Of a stretch of DNA of 64,000 nucleotides, positions 1 to 10,555 are shown piece by piece. The notes under the pieces are model-generated. The model made no database searches. It was not told the DNA's origin and worked only from the letters and a program-made list of their open reading frames with translations. Each line of letters begins with the position of its first letter. Positions within the stretch are counted from its first letter, which is position 1. Both the position numbers and the translations under genes were made by a program. Source of the stretch: Notolepis coatsorum (lineage: Eukaryota > Chordata > Actinopteri > Aulopiformes > Paralepididae); assembly GCA_963971535.1 (NCBI GenBank), contig OZ020590.1, positions 154,356,177-154,420,176 of the forward strand, read 5' to 3'.

Positions 1-308
1 TGCAAGCATAGTCGTAGTACCCCTGAATGAGTGCTCCTGCCAGTCTTCAGGGTATTCTTGTTTACCAGAGAGGAGATCCGGTACAAGAATCGAGTTCGTT
101 GGTTGACTTTTTTTATTACATTGGATGCCATTTTGTCACAGGAGAGATTAGCCTCTAGGATGGAACCCAGGTAGGTAATTTCATCTTTCCTTGTGACAAT
201 ATTGTCACCCACTGTAACTGAGAAGCCGTCGGTCTTGCTGAGTTTGTTATTTGAACCGAAGAGAATGGACTCTGTTTTGCCCATGTGTAATGATAGTTTG
301 TTATCTAA
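1..308 (-). mobile_element. LINE ORF2 reverse-transcriptase fragment, runs off left edge
   Basis: On the minus strand one frame is open without a stop for about 102 codons, from 308 to the window edge. It contains LHMGKTESILFGS and, about 35 residues later, EITYLGSILEANLSC. Blocks of this kind follow the catalytic YxDD motif in reverse transcriptases of fish non-LTR retrotransposons (L2/CR1-like and relatives). The product would copy its own RNA at a nicked target site. The YxDD motif would lie upstream, beyond 308, but similarity stops there, so this is a 5'-truncated or broken copy. The downstream part lies outside the window. The open frame suggests a fairly young copy. The clade is an inference. 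Confidence 0.8.
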
Positions 309-745
309 TCATGGCTATCCCGACTGAACCACACATTAGCACTCGATATTATAACGTAGCTAAAGCTAACTAGCTGTCCCTGCCTTTAGCTAAGCCGACA
401 TGGCTAGCCTGACTGAACTGTCTAACATGCAACAACTTTCATCTTCAGTCCATCTGCCGAATGACCGTCCTCTTCCTCTTGGCTGGCATAACTAAGCATA
501 ACCTCCAAAGCTGCACGCGCGAAGTAGTCAAACGCAGCTGACGCACGCCGGCGTACACATGATGTAACCCCTCCCTTCGTTGAAACCAATAGTATGTCTG
601 CTGCAGAGCCCCAGAGCTCCAATAGTGAGTATGTCTGCTGCAGAGCCGCAGAGCCAGGAACAAGTCACACACATTCTACAAACGTGTCTAATGTGAAATA
701 TATAAGCATATAAGCAAAACTAGATTTTAGGTATGTGATGAAAAA
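309..745. other. Intergenic sequence, nothing recognised
   Basis: Ordinary mixed-composition sequence. A short duplicated phrase containing agtatgtctgctgcagagcc occurs near 590 and 625. No gene, RNA or transposon end is recognised. Confidence 0.5.
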
Positions 746-860
746 GGGCCTCGCGGGAAGGGGGGCCTCGCAAAGAAAATAAATAAAAGAAAATTATAAA
801 AAAAATTATAAATAATTCTTTTTGTTTTTTTTTTTCGGGGCCCCCCTTCCCGCGAGGCCC
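746..860. repeat. Short hairpin element with 22-bp perfect inverted repeats
   Basis: Arms at 746-767 (begins GGGCCTCGCGGGAAGG) and 839-860 are perfect reverse complements. They enclose about 71 bp of AT-rich sequence that is A-rich on the left and T-rich on the right. The form is MITE-like or that of a small palindromic repeat. No convincing target duplication is seen outside the arms. Confidence 0.7.
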
Positions 861-1048
861 TGTGCGACCGCACTGCTCGCACACCCCCTGAGGCGGCCCT
901 GAGTACACAAGGGGGTTTCTCAGCCAGTCCAGGGTCCAGTACACAATGAACACCTACTCGCCTCACTACCTCTCACCTTCACAACTGCGAATAACAACAA
1001 CAACTCCAACCTCACCTCCGCTCCACTTACTCCTGACTAACCTAGTGG

Positions 1049-1271
1049 CTATGTAGTGTGTGGGTCTGGGCATGTGCACGTGAGATGTGGGTGGACTAAT
1101 GATGTGCAGGTGTGTTCTATCAGTACTAGTGTTGTGTATCCTGTAGTGTATTGTATCATGTAACTGTTTCTTTCATGTTTGTATATGTGTATTTGCTCTG
1201 GTGGCAAACTATGTTTCCCCTCGGGGATTAAGAAATAAACCATACCATACCATACCATACCATACCATACT
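1049..1271 (+). mobile_element. LINE 3' end with (CATAC)n tail
   Basis: The sequence ends in tttcccctcggggattaa, then an AATAAA signal, and passes into a pentamer repeat CATAC at about 1237-1270. This is the typical form of a fish LINE 3' UTR with a short tandem tail in place of poly(A). No coding part is attached, so it is a 5'-truncated insertion on the plus strand. Confidence 0.6.
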
Positions 1272-1341
1272 AATCAGCTACCTAATTGTCTCTACTCCTT
1301 CCGTGGCAATAGTATCTCCCATCCTTCACATATCCATGAGA

Positions 1342-1365
1342 GGGGGGGGGGGGGGGGGGGGGGGG
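1342..1365. repeat. Poly(G) tract, 24 bp
   Basis: Uninterrupted run of G between LINE pieces. Confidence 0.95.
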
Positions 1366-1499
1366 TGAGATCTGCCACAGTATATTCAGATAAAATTGTA
1401 TTGCCTATATTTTGGTCTTTCTACTATTACCCTGCCCATACCTGTACCTCCCCCCTGTACCTCCCTCCCCCATGCTGCTACACAACAACCATCGCTACA

Positions 1500-1910
1500 A
1501 CAACCAGAACCTGCAGTTTCCTCCTGAGCAACATCAGAAGGATACGCCCCTTCCTGAGAAAAGAAGACACCCAACGTCCAATCAACAGTCATGTCCCGCC
1601 TCGACTAGTGCAATGCACTGCTCGCTGGTCTGCCGACCACCACCACCAAGCCACGTCAACTCATCCAGAACGCAGCGGCCAGCCTGATCTCCAACCTACC
1701 AAAGTCAGTCCATGTTACCCCACTTCTTAGGGACTTGCACTGGCTCCCCATCGCCGCACGAATCCGCTTCAAGGTCCTCGACCTGACATATCGCACAGCG
1801 AAGGGAACGGCTCCCGCCTACCTCCGGTCAATGGTCTCTAGCTACACACCCTCAAGACCCCTCCCCTATGCATCTCCTGGCCGCCTCAGACCCACTCCTA
1901 TCTGAGCTCC
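1500..1910 (+). mobile_element. Degraded LINE ORF2 C-terminal region
   Basis: The frame starting at 1591 reads SRLD-stop-CNALLAGLP, then KPRQLIQNAAASLISNLP, HVTPLLRDLHWLPIAARI and KGTAPAYLRS, and ends at a stop near 1904. This is the well-known C-terminal block of L2/CR1-like LINE ORF2 (consensus SRLDYCN, IQNAAAR, LHWLPV, RI.FK, APPYL). An in-frame stop replaces the Tyr of LDYCN. The upstream block LSNIRRIRPFLRKEDTQ at about 1525-1575 sits in another frame, so at least one frameshift is present. It is a dead copy. Its tail is not clear; AT-rich sequence follows at about 2020. Confidence 0.8.
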
Positions 1911-2065
1911 GGGAGGGTCATCAAAGACAAGCCGCCTATTCTCTGTCCTCGCTCCACAGTTTGGACAGCCGAAACCCGCCGTAGACAAAAAAAACGTCTT
2001 CAATCAATATCTGAATAATTTCTTTTTTAAATAAAATAAAACACTCACATTCTTACTGTCTTCAA

Positions 2066-2254
2066 CTATCCTGCACTCTTCCTACTATACGTATATGTCT
2101 CTACTACTATGCACTCAACACTGCAGCACCCAAATTTCAACACTGTTTGATGAACACTGTTACTCAGCTGAAAGAGTTGTACCCTTCCTGCTGACTTGTC
2201 GTACAGAACTTGGATAAAAGCGTCAGCTACAGTATATGACAAAATGTAAATGTA
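2066..2254 (-). repeat. Interspersed repeat, copy 1
   Basis: Read on the minus strand it begins near 2254 with acatttacattttgtcat, then gacgcttttatccaa, gtcagcaggaagggtacaac and a run ending in gagtgcatagtagt. The same order of blocks occurs on the plus strand at 55640-55830. The block with gcttttatccaaag and acttacaa is a familiar fish interspersed repeat. I do not assign a family name. Confidence 0.7.
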
Positions 2255-2268
2255 TATATATATATATA

Positions 2269-2422
<154 letters not shown>

Positions 2423-2424
2423 CA

Positions 2425-2760
2425 TATACATATATATATCTTTTAAATTAAAATAAAATATAAATTTTTTATTAAATATGTATACTGATATGATAGTATA
2501 CTGTGGACGACAGTATAGTACAACTCCATATCTTCATATTCTGTATACCTTAACGGTAGCTACAGTATACAAACTCCCCCTGGAGCCGCTGTGTTCAACT
2601 GAACGGCTTGTCCGCCCACCAACCATTATTCTGTCATCAACCAGTGCAAGTCTTATCGAAACGCACTAGGAACAAAGGAAACTCAACCCCTGGGGTGTTT
2701 AATATTTGATATGATGGAGGCTATGGAGCTTACTTAGAAAGCAATGGGAATAGAAGCATA
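2425..2760. other. Intergenic, nothing recognised
   Basis: AT-rich then mixed sequence. No supported gene or element. Confidence 0.5.
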
Positions 2761-2770
2761 TATGTAGTAA

Positions 2771-2890
2771 CTAGGGCTGTCAGTTTATCGCGTTAATTCG
2801 ATTAATTAATTACACAGCAAATTATCGCGTTATGAAAATGTACTCAAAATTAATTAAAAGAAAATAATTTAATAATAATAATTTCTTTTT
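2771..2890. mobile_element. Left end of a hAT-like MITE (partial)
   Basis: The sequence TAGGGCTGTCAGTTTATCGC followed by gttaattcgattaattaatt matches the left end of a widespread vertebrate hAT-like MITE type. No matching right end was found downstream, so this is a truncated or decayed copy. Confidence 0.45.
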
Positions 2891-2949
2891 TTATCTCATT
2901 CATTCCATAAGAACGTAAAATACACATTTACAGACTTTTTTTTTAATAT

Positions 2950-3065
2950 GGGCTATTTGCATGTTCTTGGTATCTGATTCTAGGGACATCTATGGATCTC
3001 AGGGAATGTATTCCCAGTGTCAGAAATACTGTGTCTGTTACTAGGCTTGAGTAAATTGTAAAGAT
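2950..3065 (+). repeat. Short interspersed repeat shared with 55.26 kb
   Basis: About 110 bp (tttgcatgttcttggtatct through gcttgagtaaattgtaa) recur at 55262-55362 with a handful of differences. Unknown family. Confidence 0.8.
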
Positions 3066-3641
3066 TATAAACTCATAAATAATTTGTTTCTTTGGGGGGG
3101 GGAAAGCAATACTTTTATCCTACACCTTTCTAAAATCTCTGTGGATGTATTATTATTATTTTAGTCTACATACAAATGTTATCTATAGCACCTTTTAAGT
3201 CTCAGACCTGATGTCTCAGGGAAATCCTTTGCTTCCCAACGACACATCCGGTAACAAATGATCCATTTTATTGTGAAATCCCCATTTTCCACATGCATAA
3301 TTCTAATTCTAATAACCCAGTTAGATTAATTTAGTTAGTTAAATAATATGTTCCTACACAGTAGTTTCTCATGAGTCTCTATGTACTTAAATCATTATTG
3401 GTGCCCTGGGTCTCCTCAAGCATTTAATGTTATTAATAAATAATTTGCCACACAGCATCATTGCATCATTAGACTCAGATCCCTCACATCAGCTGCTCGG
3501 AGCCCACAGAGCTCACACATCCAGGCTCCACAGAAGTCAATATTTGGACATGCTAATAGTAGGGGATGTTTGCTCTCATTTATTTATGCAAATAGAATAA
3601 GTCAGAATGATTGGACGGATGTTTTGCAAACATTGTAACAC
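3066..3641. other. AT-rich intergenic, nothing recognised
   Basis: No supported gene, RNA or transposon end. Confidence 0.5.
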
Positions 3642-4133
3642 GTATCAGACAGGGGCGGGGCTAGGGGGTGGCTACTTGGGCTCAAGCCCCGAATGTTTTC
3701 TGAAAAGCCCCGAATATATTTAAAAAAAAATTAAAACAAATTTTTTTTTTTTTTTTTTTTGACAATTCATCATTGTTACATGAAAATATGTTTGCACCAG
3801 ATTTAGCAGAAGCTAATTTCCATCTGTGGTCTATCCAGCTGCTAACTGTATTTGAGTGAGTTAAGTCTTGGTGTCATGGTAGACTCAGACCTAAGCTTTA
3901 AATCACAATCAACAAGTTGACAAAAACTTAATTCTTCCACCTTAAGGCGCTCCCATAGTCCAGCAGACTGTACACAGAGCAGACCCCGCGGAGGTCCGCG
4001 CGGACTCTTTGAGCCTTCATAGTCGAGCGGACCTCCGCGGACCAATTTCCTACATGTCACGCGGCAGTTTACACAATTGTCCCCACGCTGTTCAACTTCT
4101 GTCATGTCGTCGTCATCCGATGTCAAAATAAAG

Positions 4134-4366
4134 AGTATGTTATCTCCGTTTCCAATATTTCGATAATAAAACGGGCAGTTTTACGCACTTGAATAACAGG
4201 TATATAGGCAGCGAGATGCAATGTACCGTATAGGCTTGAGGTGGACAGCGCGTGGTGCTGAAAAGACACGCATTGCATGAAATAAGAGCACCAGTTTTAT
4301 TTCAAAATATTGGAAACGGAGATAACATTCTATGTTATCTCCGTTTCCAATATTTCGAAATAAAAC
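4134..4366. repeat. Three copies of a 37-bp motif, two forming a hairpin
   Basis: The motif tatgttatctccgtttccaa followed by tatttcg and ataaaac occurs directly at 4135-4172, inverted at 4293-4329, and directly again at 4331-4366. The last two are almost back to back and would form a long cruciform. The third copy abuts the element that starts at 4366. Confidence 0.8.
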
Positions 4367-4655
4367 GATAGGTTATGACTATAACCAAGTTCTGTCAGTT
4401 AGTGGTGACGCTTGGCATCACACTGCACTATCTCGCGTACGTGCACGCGCACTGAATAAACCACAAATGTACCTTTAATACCAGTATTAGTCTGACCACA
4501 CCCCTCATCAGCTTACCTTCATAAGCAGGTGTGTGGTCACCTGCTCTCCTCCTTCCCAAGCTTTCACCACAAGGTGAGGTCAAGGGCTGCAGCGGCCGTC
4601 TGATGCCAAGCGTCACCACTAACTGACAGAACTTGGTTATAGTCATAACCTATCG
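4366..4655. mobile_element. 290-bp MITE with 55-bp perfect TIRs
   Basis: Positions 4366-4420 (begins CGATAGGTTATGACTATAAC) and 4601-4655 are perfect reverse complements over 55 bp. The interior (4421-4600) is non-coding. Its interior plus the TIR part from 4389 also matches, inverted, the segment 9628-9812. The superfamily is not recognised. Confidence 0.8.
4389..4574. repeat. Left arm of a 185-bp inverted repeat (partner 9628-9812)
   Basis: The segment begins gttctgtcagttagtgg and ends caccacaagg. It matches the reverse complement of 9628-9812 nearly base for base, apart from a small block near the outer end and a few bases near the inner end. Confidence 0.85.
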
Positions 4656-5181
4656 TTCTGTTCCGTTAGTGGCTCTGCTTGGCATCACACTGCACAATGG
4701 GAGGCCAAGCGGAGCCGCTGGCTGACAAATACACCCCGCTGACAGCCCCCCAAAACCATCAGAACAGGGAGGGCCGAGCCCCCCCGACCCCCCCTAATGG
4801 AGGGCATCCCCCCTATTAGGGGCTTCACGGGAAGGCGACGGACCCGACCGTGCGAAGAGGCACTCAAGCAACTTAACGCACAGGGTGAGCAGACCGTGGC
4901 TTGACCCCACGACTACACACACGCACAACCCGCATGCCACCCGGGAACGAACGGAGGAACAACCTCGTTACTGCCCCCAGAATCACGGGGTCAAGGGCAA
5001 ACCCAACCCCGTGGCAAGGCCGTAGCAGCGGAGCGCGAAGGAAGACCCAGACCCACCAAAAGGACTGGACTCCCTGGAATGGGGGCCCGGAGAAGTCCAT
5101 GATGCCAGCATCAAGACCCCACCAGGTGGGCACGTAGTGCCCCGCCCCCCACATCGCCAGCGTATTCGGACAAAGGCCCCC

Positions 5182-5300
5182 CAGTTACTGCACCTGGTAA
5201 TCCCAGGCGGTATCCCAACCAAGTACTAACCAGGCCAGAACCTGCTTAGCTTCCGAGATCGGACGAGATCGGGCGTGTTCAGGTCGGTATGGCCGTAAGC
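5182..5300 (-). rRNA. 5S rRNA-like sequence, copy 1 (probably a pseudogene or 5S-derived repeat)
   Basis: Read on the minus strand from 5300, it aligns end to end with vertebrate 5S rRNA over about 119 nt. It has GCTTACGGCCATACC at the 5' end, CCCGATCTCGTCCGATCTCG, GGAAGCTAAGCAGG (box A region), CCTGGTTAGTACTTGG and a slightly altered box C (GGTTGGGATACC). A working 5S gene needs these internal promoter elements and a T-run terminator; no T-run follows the 3' end. Scattered substitutions and its place inside a transposon argue for a pseudogene or a 5S-derived mobile segment rather than an rDNA gene. A 14-nt echo of the 5S start (gcatggccgtaagc) lies at 5367-5380. Confidence 0.8.
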
Positions 5301-5960
5301 CGAGCGGGCCCCGTCCCCCCAACAGTACACCGCCTGGCACACTGACCCTGCAGAACAGACAGTCAGCATGGCCGTAAGCACACAAAAAAGGTTAACCAAC
5401 GGAAGCAGGCAGCGCACCGGGGAAAAACTAGGCAACAGGCTGTTAACCCTAGCCTGGAGACTGCGGACGAGACAGGCGCCAGAGGGGACAGCTGAACACA
5501 GCTGCCCCGGCGGAAGGGGCGTATGCTGGCGTTGTTGCATGACCAAGCCTCCATTTAAAAACCCCCACCCAGAGGGGTCGAGGCAGAGAAGGCTGACACG
5601 ATTGGCAGACGTCATGAACGTGCAGGGGCACCCTCAAACGGTGAACCCGGGAGTTGACACTGCACCAACACACCAGGGAATCAACCACCTCGGTGTTACC
5701 CAATGCGGTGGTTGTTCCTATAACCCCTCAAGAAAAAACTCCAAAACACACCTGCGGGTATACACCGGCTATACCGCAGTGCAAGTGTTTCAGTTTCCAA
5801 AAAGGGTTAACCCAGGCCTACGGGTCGCAAACATCACTTCGGACCGGGCCTGGCGGTACGGGAAGCACAGGGTCACCAGAGGAGGTCAAAAAACCACCCC
5901 CACAGGCCCCTCTTCGCCATGCGTGAGAGAGGAGCGAAAAATAATGGAGAACCAGCCCCT

Positions 5961-6079
5961 AAGCACACCGTACTTGGTATTCCCAGGCGGTCTCCCAACC
6001 AAGTACTAACCAGGACCAACCTGTGTAGCGGCCGAGATCCGACGAGATCGAGCGCGTACAGAATGGCATGGCTGTAAGC
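5961..6079 (-). pseudogene. 5S rRNA-like sequence, copy 2 (diverged)
   Basis: Same orientation as copy 1 and 779 bp away, start to start. It begins GCTTACAGCCATGCC on the minus strand and keeps CTCGATCTCG, CCTGGTTAGTACTTGG and GGGAGACCGCCTGGGAATACC-like sequence. The box A region is degraded (ggccgctacacagg where GGAAGCTAAGCAGG is expected). It is unlikely to be transcribed. The flanks of the two copies do not look alike, which argues against a simple tandem 5S rDNA unit. Confidence 0.8.
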
Positions 6080-9000
6080 CATGACGACAGTGCTGAGTAA
6101 AAACATACCCAACCAGGGTCTCCATAGCGCTTAACCCTGTGACACCCAGACCGACCTGGCATTTTTCCCCCTGAAAAAAGCCCAAGTCCCTCAGGGTACC
6201 AGAACAGCAGATCTGCATCCCCGGCGGACAACGGGTTCAACTGATCTGGACCAGCGTGACCAGAACCAGTCCCGTGCCCTAACCACGCCGACATGCCTAC
6301 TCCAGGAGAAGGGCAGATATGCGTGTTGATCTTAACATGAAAAGAAGGCGCCACCCAGACGTTCGGACGAACCACGCCTGGTGGCCCACCCCAAGGGCGT
6401 GAGACCCCACCACATATGTTCAGATCCATCCCGTCATCATCCCCCAGACATGAACGAGAATCCGTCGACAACCCACCCAGGTCATGGGATGTGGTCGTCG
6501 GAAGAGGAAAAACCCCCATCTCAGTTGCTTTATAAAAACGCTGTTTCAACCACAAGCAACCAAGGCGTGCCAGTCAATCGCCTGTTTACAGCGAGCTAGC
6601 ACTATACGTGCGTCGGGACACACCCCCATCAATGAACAGGCTATTTAGACCTGTCATTGAATCCCCAAGGCGCCCAGGGGAACGACAAGAGGGGTGTGAC
6701 ACTCCCTAACTCCAACACTTCTGGAATAGAAAGAAGGAAGCATCAACAGTATGTATCCCAGTCTACACAGCCGGGGTAAAATTTTTTCACATTTTTACAT
6801 CCCACCACCCTCCCATAGGAAAGAGACGGGGATCCCCAGAGAGACTTCCCACGCGAGCTGTACAGATTGAAAAGAATATATTGCACCTTGAGCCATGTAA
6901 AAAACTGGTTTTAGGGCCTCCGGGGAAGAGGCACTGAACCCATACACACTCAATAAACGAATTGAATCGAATATACATACAATAGAAAAGGACCCTTCTA
7001 GAGGGTCCACTCACTTTGACAATCTGAGGAGGAAGGCTCTGTACTCTGATGGAGGCTTCCTCACATGGAAGAAGGAGTCCGAACTCACAGAAGGCCTGAA
7101 TAGGCGCTTGGTGAGGAGGAGCCCTGACCACCCCCCCTGAAAACAGATCCATCACATGGACCTGAACAGCACACGGAAGTCCTACCAACAGAGACGCGCA
7201 CGGTGACGTACTCTATGGCGGGGGAATTCCTGCGGTGCACACGCCCAATATACCAGGCCGTGGGACCAGGAACTCCCTCCCCCCCCCCCCCCCCCCGTAA
7301 CGTGCCGAACCGCCACGTGACGGGAACCTTGAAGGACAGGGGGTGTACCCCTGACCGACAGAACAATGGGGAGAGGAAAGGTTACCAGTTCACCCCTTTA
7401 CGACCCCACACCCATGATACGATGTAACGACAAAAAGAGAATATGACACAGTCATAGTCAGCTCTATGAAGCGTTTCACAGCTCCACATAGCGCATGAGC
7501 TAACCTGCTATCTGATTTTTACTAAGGAAAAACACAGAATAGAGAGGGCTCTAAGAACCCCGGTCCAACATACACATGTGCTTCTGTGGCCAGTACAACC
7601 CAGTTGTAGGTCACATGACACACACAACCCATCATCACCTACAAAAAATGGCAAAAACACTCAACAGAGGAATGCCGTTTTTTTCACAATGAGAGAATAC
7701 ATCATTCTTGATTAGTATCGACCACAGGCCTTGCTAAGCACACATGACAGCAACCAAACCAATTTCCCTTTAGGAAATAAGTTTCTCCAGCAGATTTAGC
7801 ACAACCTCAGCAATCAAGCTAAGAGTTACATCGTATCCCTACCACACAAAAGACACAATTAATGCACAACATGTCTGATAGGAAGATGAAAAAGTCCCCA
7901 GGGAACCGGGGGGGAAACACAATCCTCCTATTTTACCCTCAATACGGCCAGTTAAAACAGGAAAACCTGTTAATGTGTGAACACACTGTTCATTGTCATT
8001 ACAGTCTGAGAAAGAACATTCTTTTACTCACTTGTCACCAAGCATAGCTTCATAGGTTAGTTACCTTAGTTGTGAGTACACGGTACATATAAACACCATG
8101 ATGTTTCTCACACAACAACCAGATCATTACATCCCGATTTGCACGGAGAAGCTAACTGCCAGTGACAAAAACAGCTCACACATAACCCGCAACGTATCCT
8201 AAATGCATTGCAACAACACACGTTTTGGGAAAAAACACCGTTATTCACAATACATTTAGCAAAGTAAAACCAGAAGACGTGTTATGAGGTCTGGTCAACC
8301 CCGTTCCTACCCGGAACGCAGATCAGCGAAGTGCAGTCACAGACACCGTAGGAACACAGCCGCTCCTGTGTTGTCCGAACTGGGTAGCGTCACCGCCCCA
8401 ACCCGTACTACAGTCCCCCGTTGATGCAACCTTGCCGTCCAGGCTCAGGGCAGGGTCGACGAAAACATCCCCTGTCAAGGATGACGTCGCGGTCAAGAGT
8501 GTAAAACATGTTAAAATCAAAGCACGTTCAACAGAATAGCATCAAGCTAACGGCCGCTCCAACCGTTCGGGTGCTACTGCTTCTGCTTGCGAGACGCCGA
8601 GCTAACGACGCACGCGATCAGAAGCGAGCTCACGGCGGCGCACGAGAAGCTAAGCTACCCCGCGCCAGCCATGGCCTATAGCAGCAAGCCAACGTTACCT
8701 AGCGACCACGACATGCTAGCCCCGCAGCTACAGCTGACTGGCTAATAGTAGGCCCTAAGCAGGCCATGCAGCGATCCAGCAGGCTAACGCAGCAGTTAAC
8801 AGCTGACTGGCTAACCGTAAGCTATGAACATGTAAACAATGACATAACACTCACCCAGACAGGCCGCCGTTCTGAACCTCTCCTCACTTTTTAAGAGAAG
8901 AGAGAAAACAAGATGTCAACACCGCTTCACAACGGTGACTTTACCACACCCGACGGAATCAGCACAGTACCAACTGGCCTGTGTAGCTGACTTTGAACAT

Positions 9001-9627
9001 GAATCTGCCGCTATCGCACATTACATGCACATATCCCCTCGTGAAGGAATACTCTCATTTGGATATGAAAGATGGGGCCTTAACACGGTGACAGAGAGAA
9101 TCCACTCGTCCAGAACACACAGGGATCACCAGTGTCAATGGTCGCGGCCCACTAGTTAAAACTATAATGGTCTTCAGACCAAGGCCTTCTGTCGCCTAGG
9201 TGGCTGAACAAAGGACCCTAGCCTGGGGCCGGTTTCCATAAACTTTGTCAAGTAGCCCCCATAGCACTAACAGACAAGTGGAGCCCGCCAGCAAACACTA
9301 CTCACCCAACCTGGAACGCACCGCTTCTCACAACAGCGGCATGTCCGACAGTTCAGCTGTGGCCTGACAGGTTTCACCCCAACAAACACAGCAAGGAACT
9401 GCAGTTGAGAAGCATGCAGCGGCGTGCTCCCAATACGAAAACCGGTGGAGGGTTTTTTAGAATGATCATCATCTTCTAGACACTCCAGTACGAAGACAAT
9501 ATCGCCGTATTTTCTCGAAAAATAGTGAGAGAGAAAATAAAGATATGATGTCAACGTATCACTCCTTGTAAACTAACTACCTTTCCCCTAACAACAACAC
9601 GTCAAGTGGGGTACTACCGAGGCACTT
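6080..9627. other. Non-coding interior of the transposon nest
   Basis: No gene is supported. Visible items are a small hairpin near 6632-6660 (aatgaacaggctatttagacctgtcatt), a poly(C) run at about 7279-7296, and a CpG-rich part at 8540-8800 with repeated gctaac/gctagc phrases. Nothing else is recognised. Confidence 0.5.
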
Positions 9628-9812
9628 CCTTGTGGTGAAAGCGAGAAGGAGGAGAGCAGGTGACCACACACCTGCTTATGAAGGTAAGCTGATGAGGGGT
9701 GTGGTCAGACTAATACTGGTATTAAAGGTACATTTGTGGTTTATTCAGTGCGCGTGCACGTACGCGAGATAGTGCAGTGTGATGCCAAGCAGAGCCACTA
9801 ACGGAACAGAAC
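9628..9812. repeat. Right arm of the 185-bp inverted repeat (partner 4389-4574)
   Basis: Inverted near-copy of 4389-4574. It ends at 9812 with the reverse complement of GTTCTGTTCCGTTAGTGGCT. Confidence 0.85.
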
Positions 9813-10267
9813 TGGCAATTTTACACACTTCATTTAGAAAAGCCATTCAAACATCTCTCTTGGCACAGAGCGAGTGTTCAGAGTAAAATGCAGATCGGCG
9901 TCACATTAAATGCAGTTCGATGTCAACCAAAACGCAGAGCAGCGTTTTGTCTGACACCAAGTCAGCGGCGCTGATGTCCGCGCGTCAGAAAATAGGAGCT
10001 TCCCACCTGTGGGTCTGCTGTCCGCTGAGATCAAAGCTCAAGAGTCCGCGCGGACCTCCGCGGAGTCTGCTCTGTGTACAGTCTGCTGGACTGCCGTGGA
10101 GGGGGTCGTGCCTGACCCCCTCCAAAACACCCCCTATGCTGCAAAAAAAAATATAAAAAAAAAATTGAAAGAATAAAAAAAATAATAATAAAAAAAAAAA
10201 AAGGGGGGCACCTATCTGGGCTAAGCCCCGGATCTCCTATAATCCTAAATCCGCCCCTGGTTTCAGA

Positions 10268-10555
10268 GGCCTTGTGCAATCTAAGTTACACACAGTACAT
10301 TGTGATCTAAGTTACACACAGTACGTGCTCTAAGTTTCTGCATTGTACTGTATATTGTATTGTAAATCAGTTACACATTTTGTCTACTCTGTATTGTATA
10401 TTGTATATATGTATATTGAACACTTTTGTTTACACTTGTTTGTTTACGTACTTTGCCATTTTGACTTGACTTTGACTTTCTATTTTATACTTTATCTATT
10501 TTTATCTAGCACACTCAGGAGCAAAACAGAAAAAAGCATTTCATATAAAAGTATT
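10268..10555. other. AT-rich flank left of the satellite
   Basis: Contains a short direct repeat, ctaagttacacacagtac, at about 10282 and 10308, and T-rich sequence with gagcaaaacagaaaaaagca just before the array. The latter resembles a repeat 3' UTR but no family is assigned. Confidence 0.4.

Larger units (their letters stand above)
4655..9812. mobile_element. Unclassified 5.2-kb non-autonomous DNA element
   Basis: Left end 4655-4695 (begins GTTCTGTTCCGTTAGTGGCT) and right end 9772-9812 are perfect inverted repeats over 41 bp. The right end also carries a longer inverted match to the adjacent small MITE. The roughly 5-kb interior is GC-rich at 4.7-5.2 kb and holds two 5S rRNA-like segments, a poly(C) run at about 7279-7296 and CpG-rich sequence at 8.5-8.8 kb. 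It has no long frame with recognisable domains. No known superfamily motif was identified, and the TSD cannot be fixed because the left end touches another element. Confidence 0.55.
3961..10088. mobile_element. Second-level inverted repeat pair inside the outer element
   Basis: Positions 3961-4014 and 10036-10088 are near-perfect reverse complements over about 53 bp, starting cagcagactgtacacagagc. Each contains a smaller palindrome, gcggaggtccgcgcgg or its complement. These could be the subterminal ends of the outer hAT or the ends of a separate element inserted within it. No clear target duplication was found. Confidence 0.55.
3650..10259. mobile_element. Outer hAT-like element enclosing a transposon nest
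   Basis: The left end is CAGGGGCGGGGCTAGGG. The right end, read inward on the minus strand, is CAGGGGCGGATTTAGGA. The first nine bases are identical. The flanking 8-mers are gtatcaga (3642-3649) and gtttcaga (10260-10267), a 7/8 target duplication as expected for the hAT superfamily. Both subterminal regions carry related phrases (gggctcaagccccgaa and, inverted, ggggcttagcccaga). No transposase frame is seen inside, so the element is non-autonomous. Most of its 6.6 kb is later insertions. Confidence 0.6.

Noticed and set aside
1237-1270. Telomere-like repeat (CATAC)n
   Set aside because: The unit is a pentamer, not TTAGGG, and directly follows a LINE 3' UTR.
5182-5300. Functional 5S rRNA gene
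   Set aside because: No T-run terminator, several substitutions including in box C, a decayed neighbour copy and a transposon setting.
4655-9812. Polinton/Maverick-type element, because of long terminal inverted repeats
   Set aside because: Only about 5 kb, no recognisable polymerase, integrase or capsid-type frames, and no 6-bp TSD could be shown.
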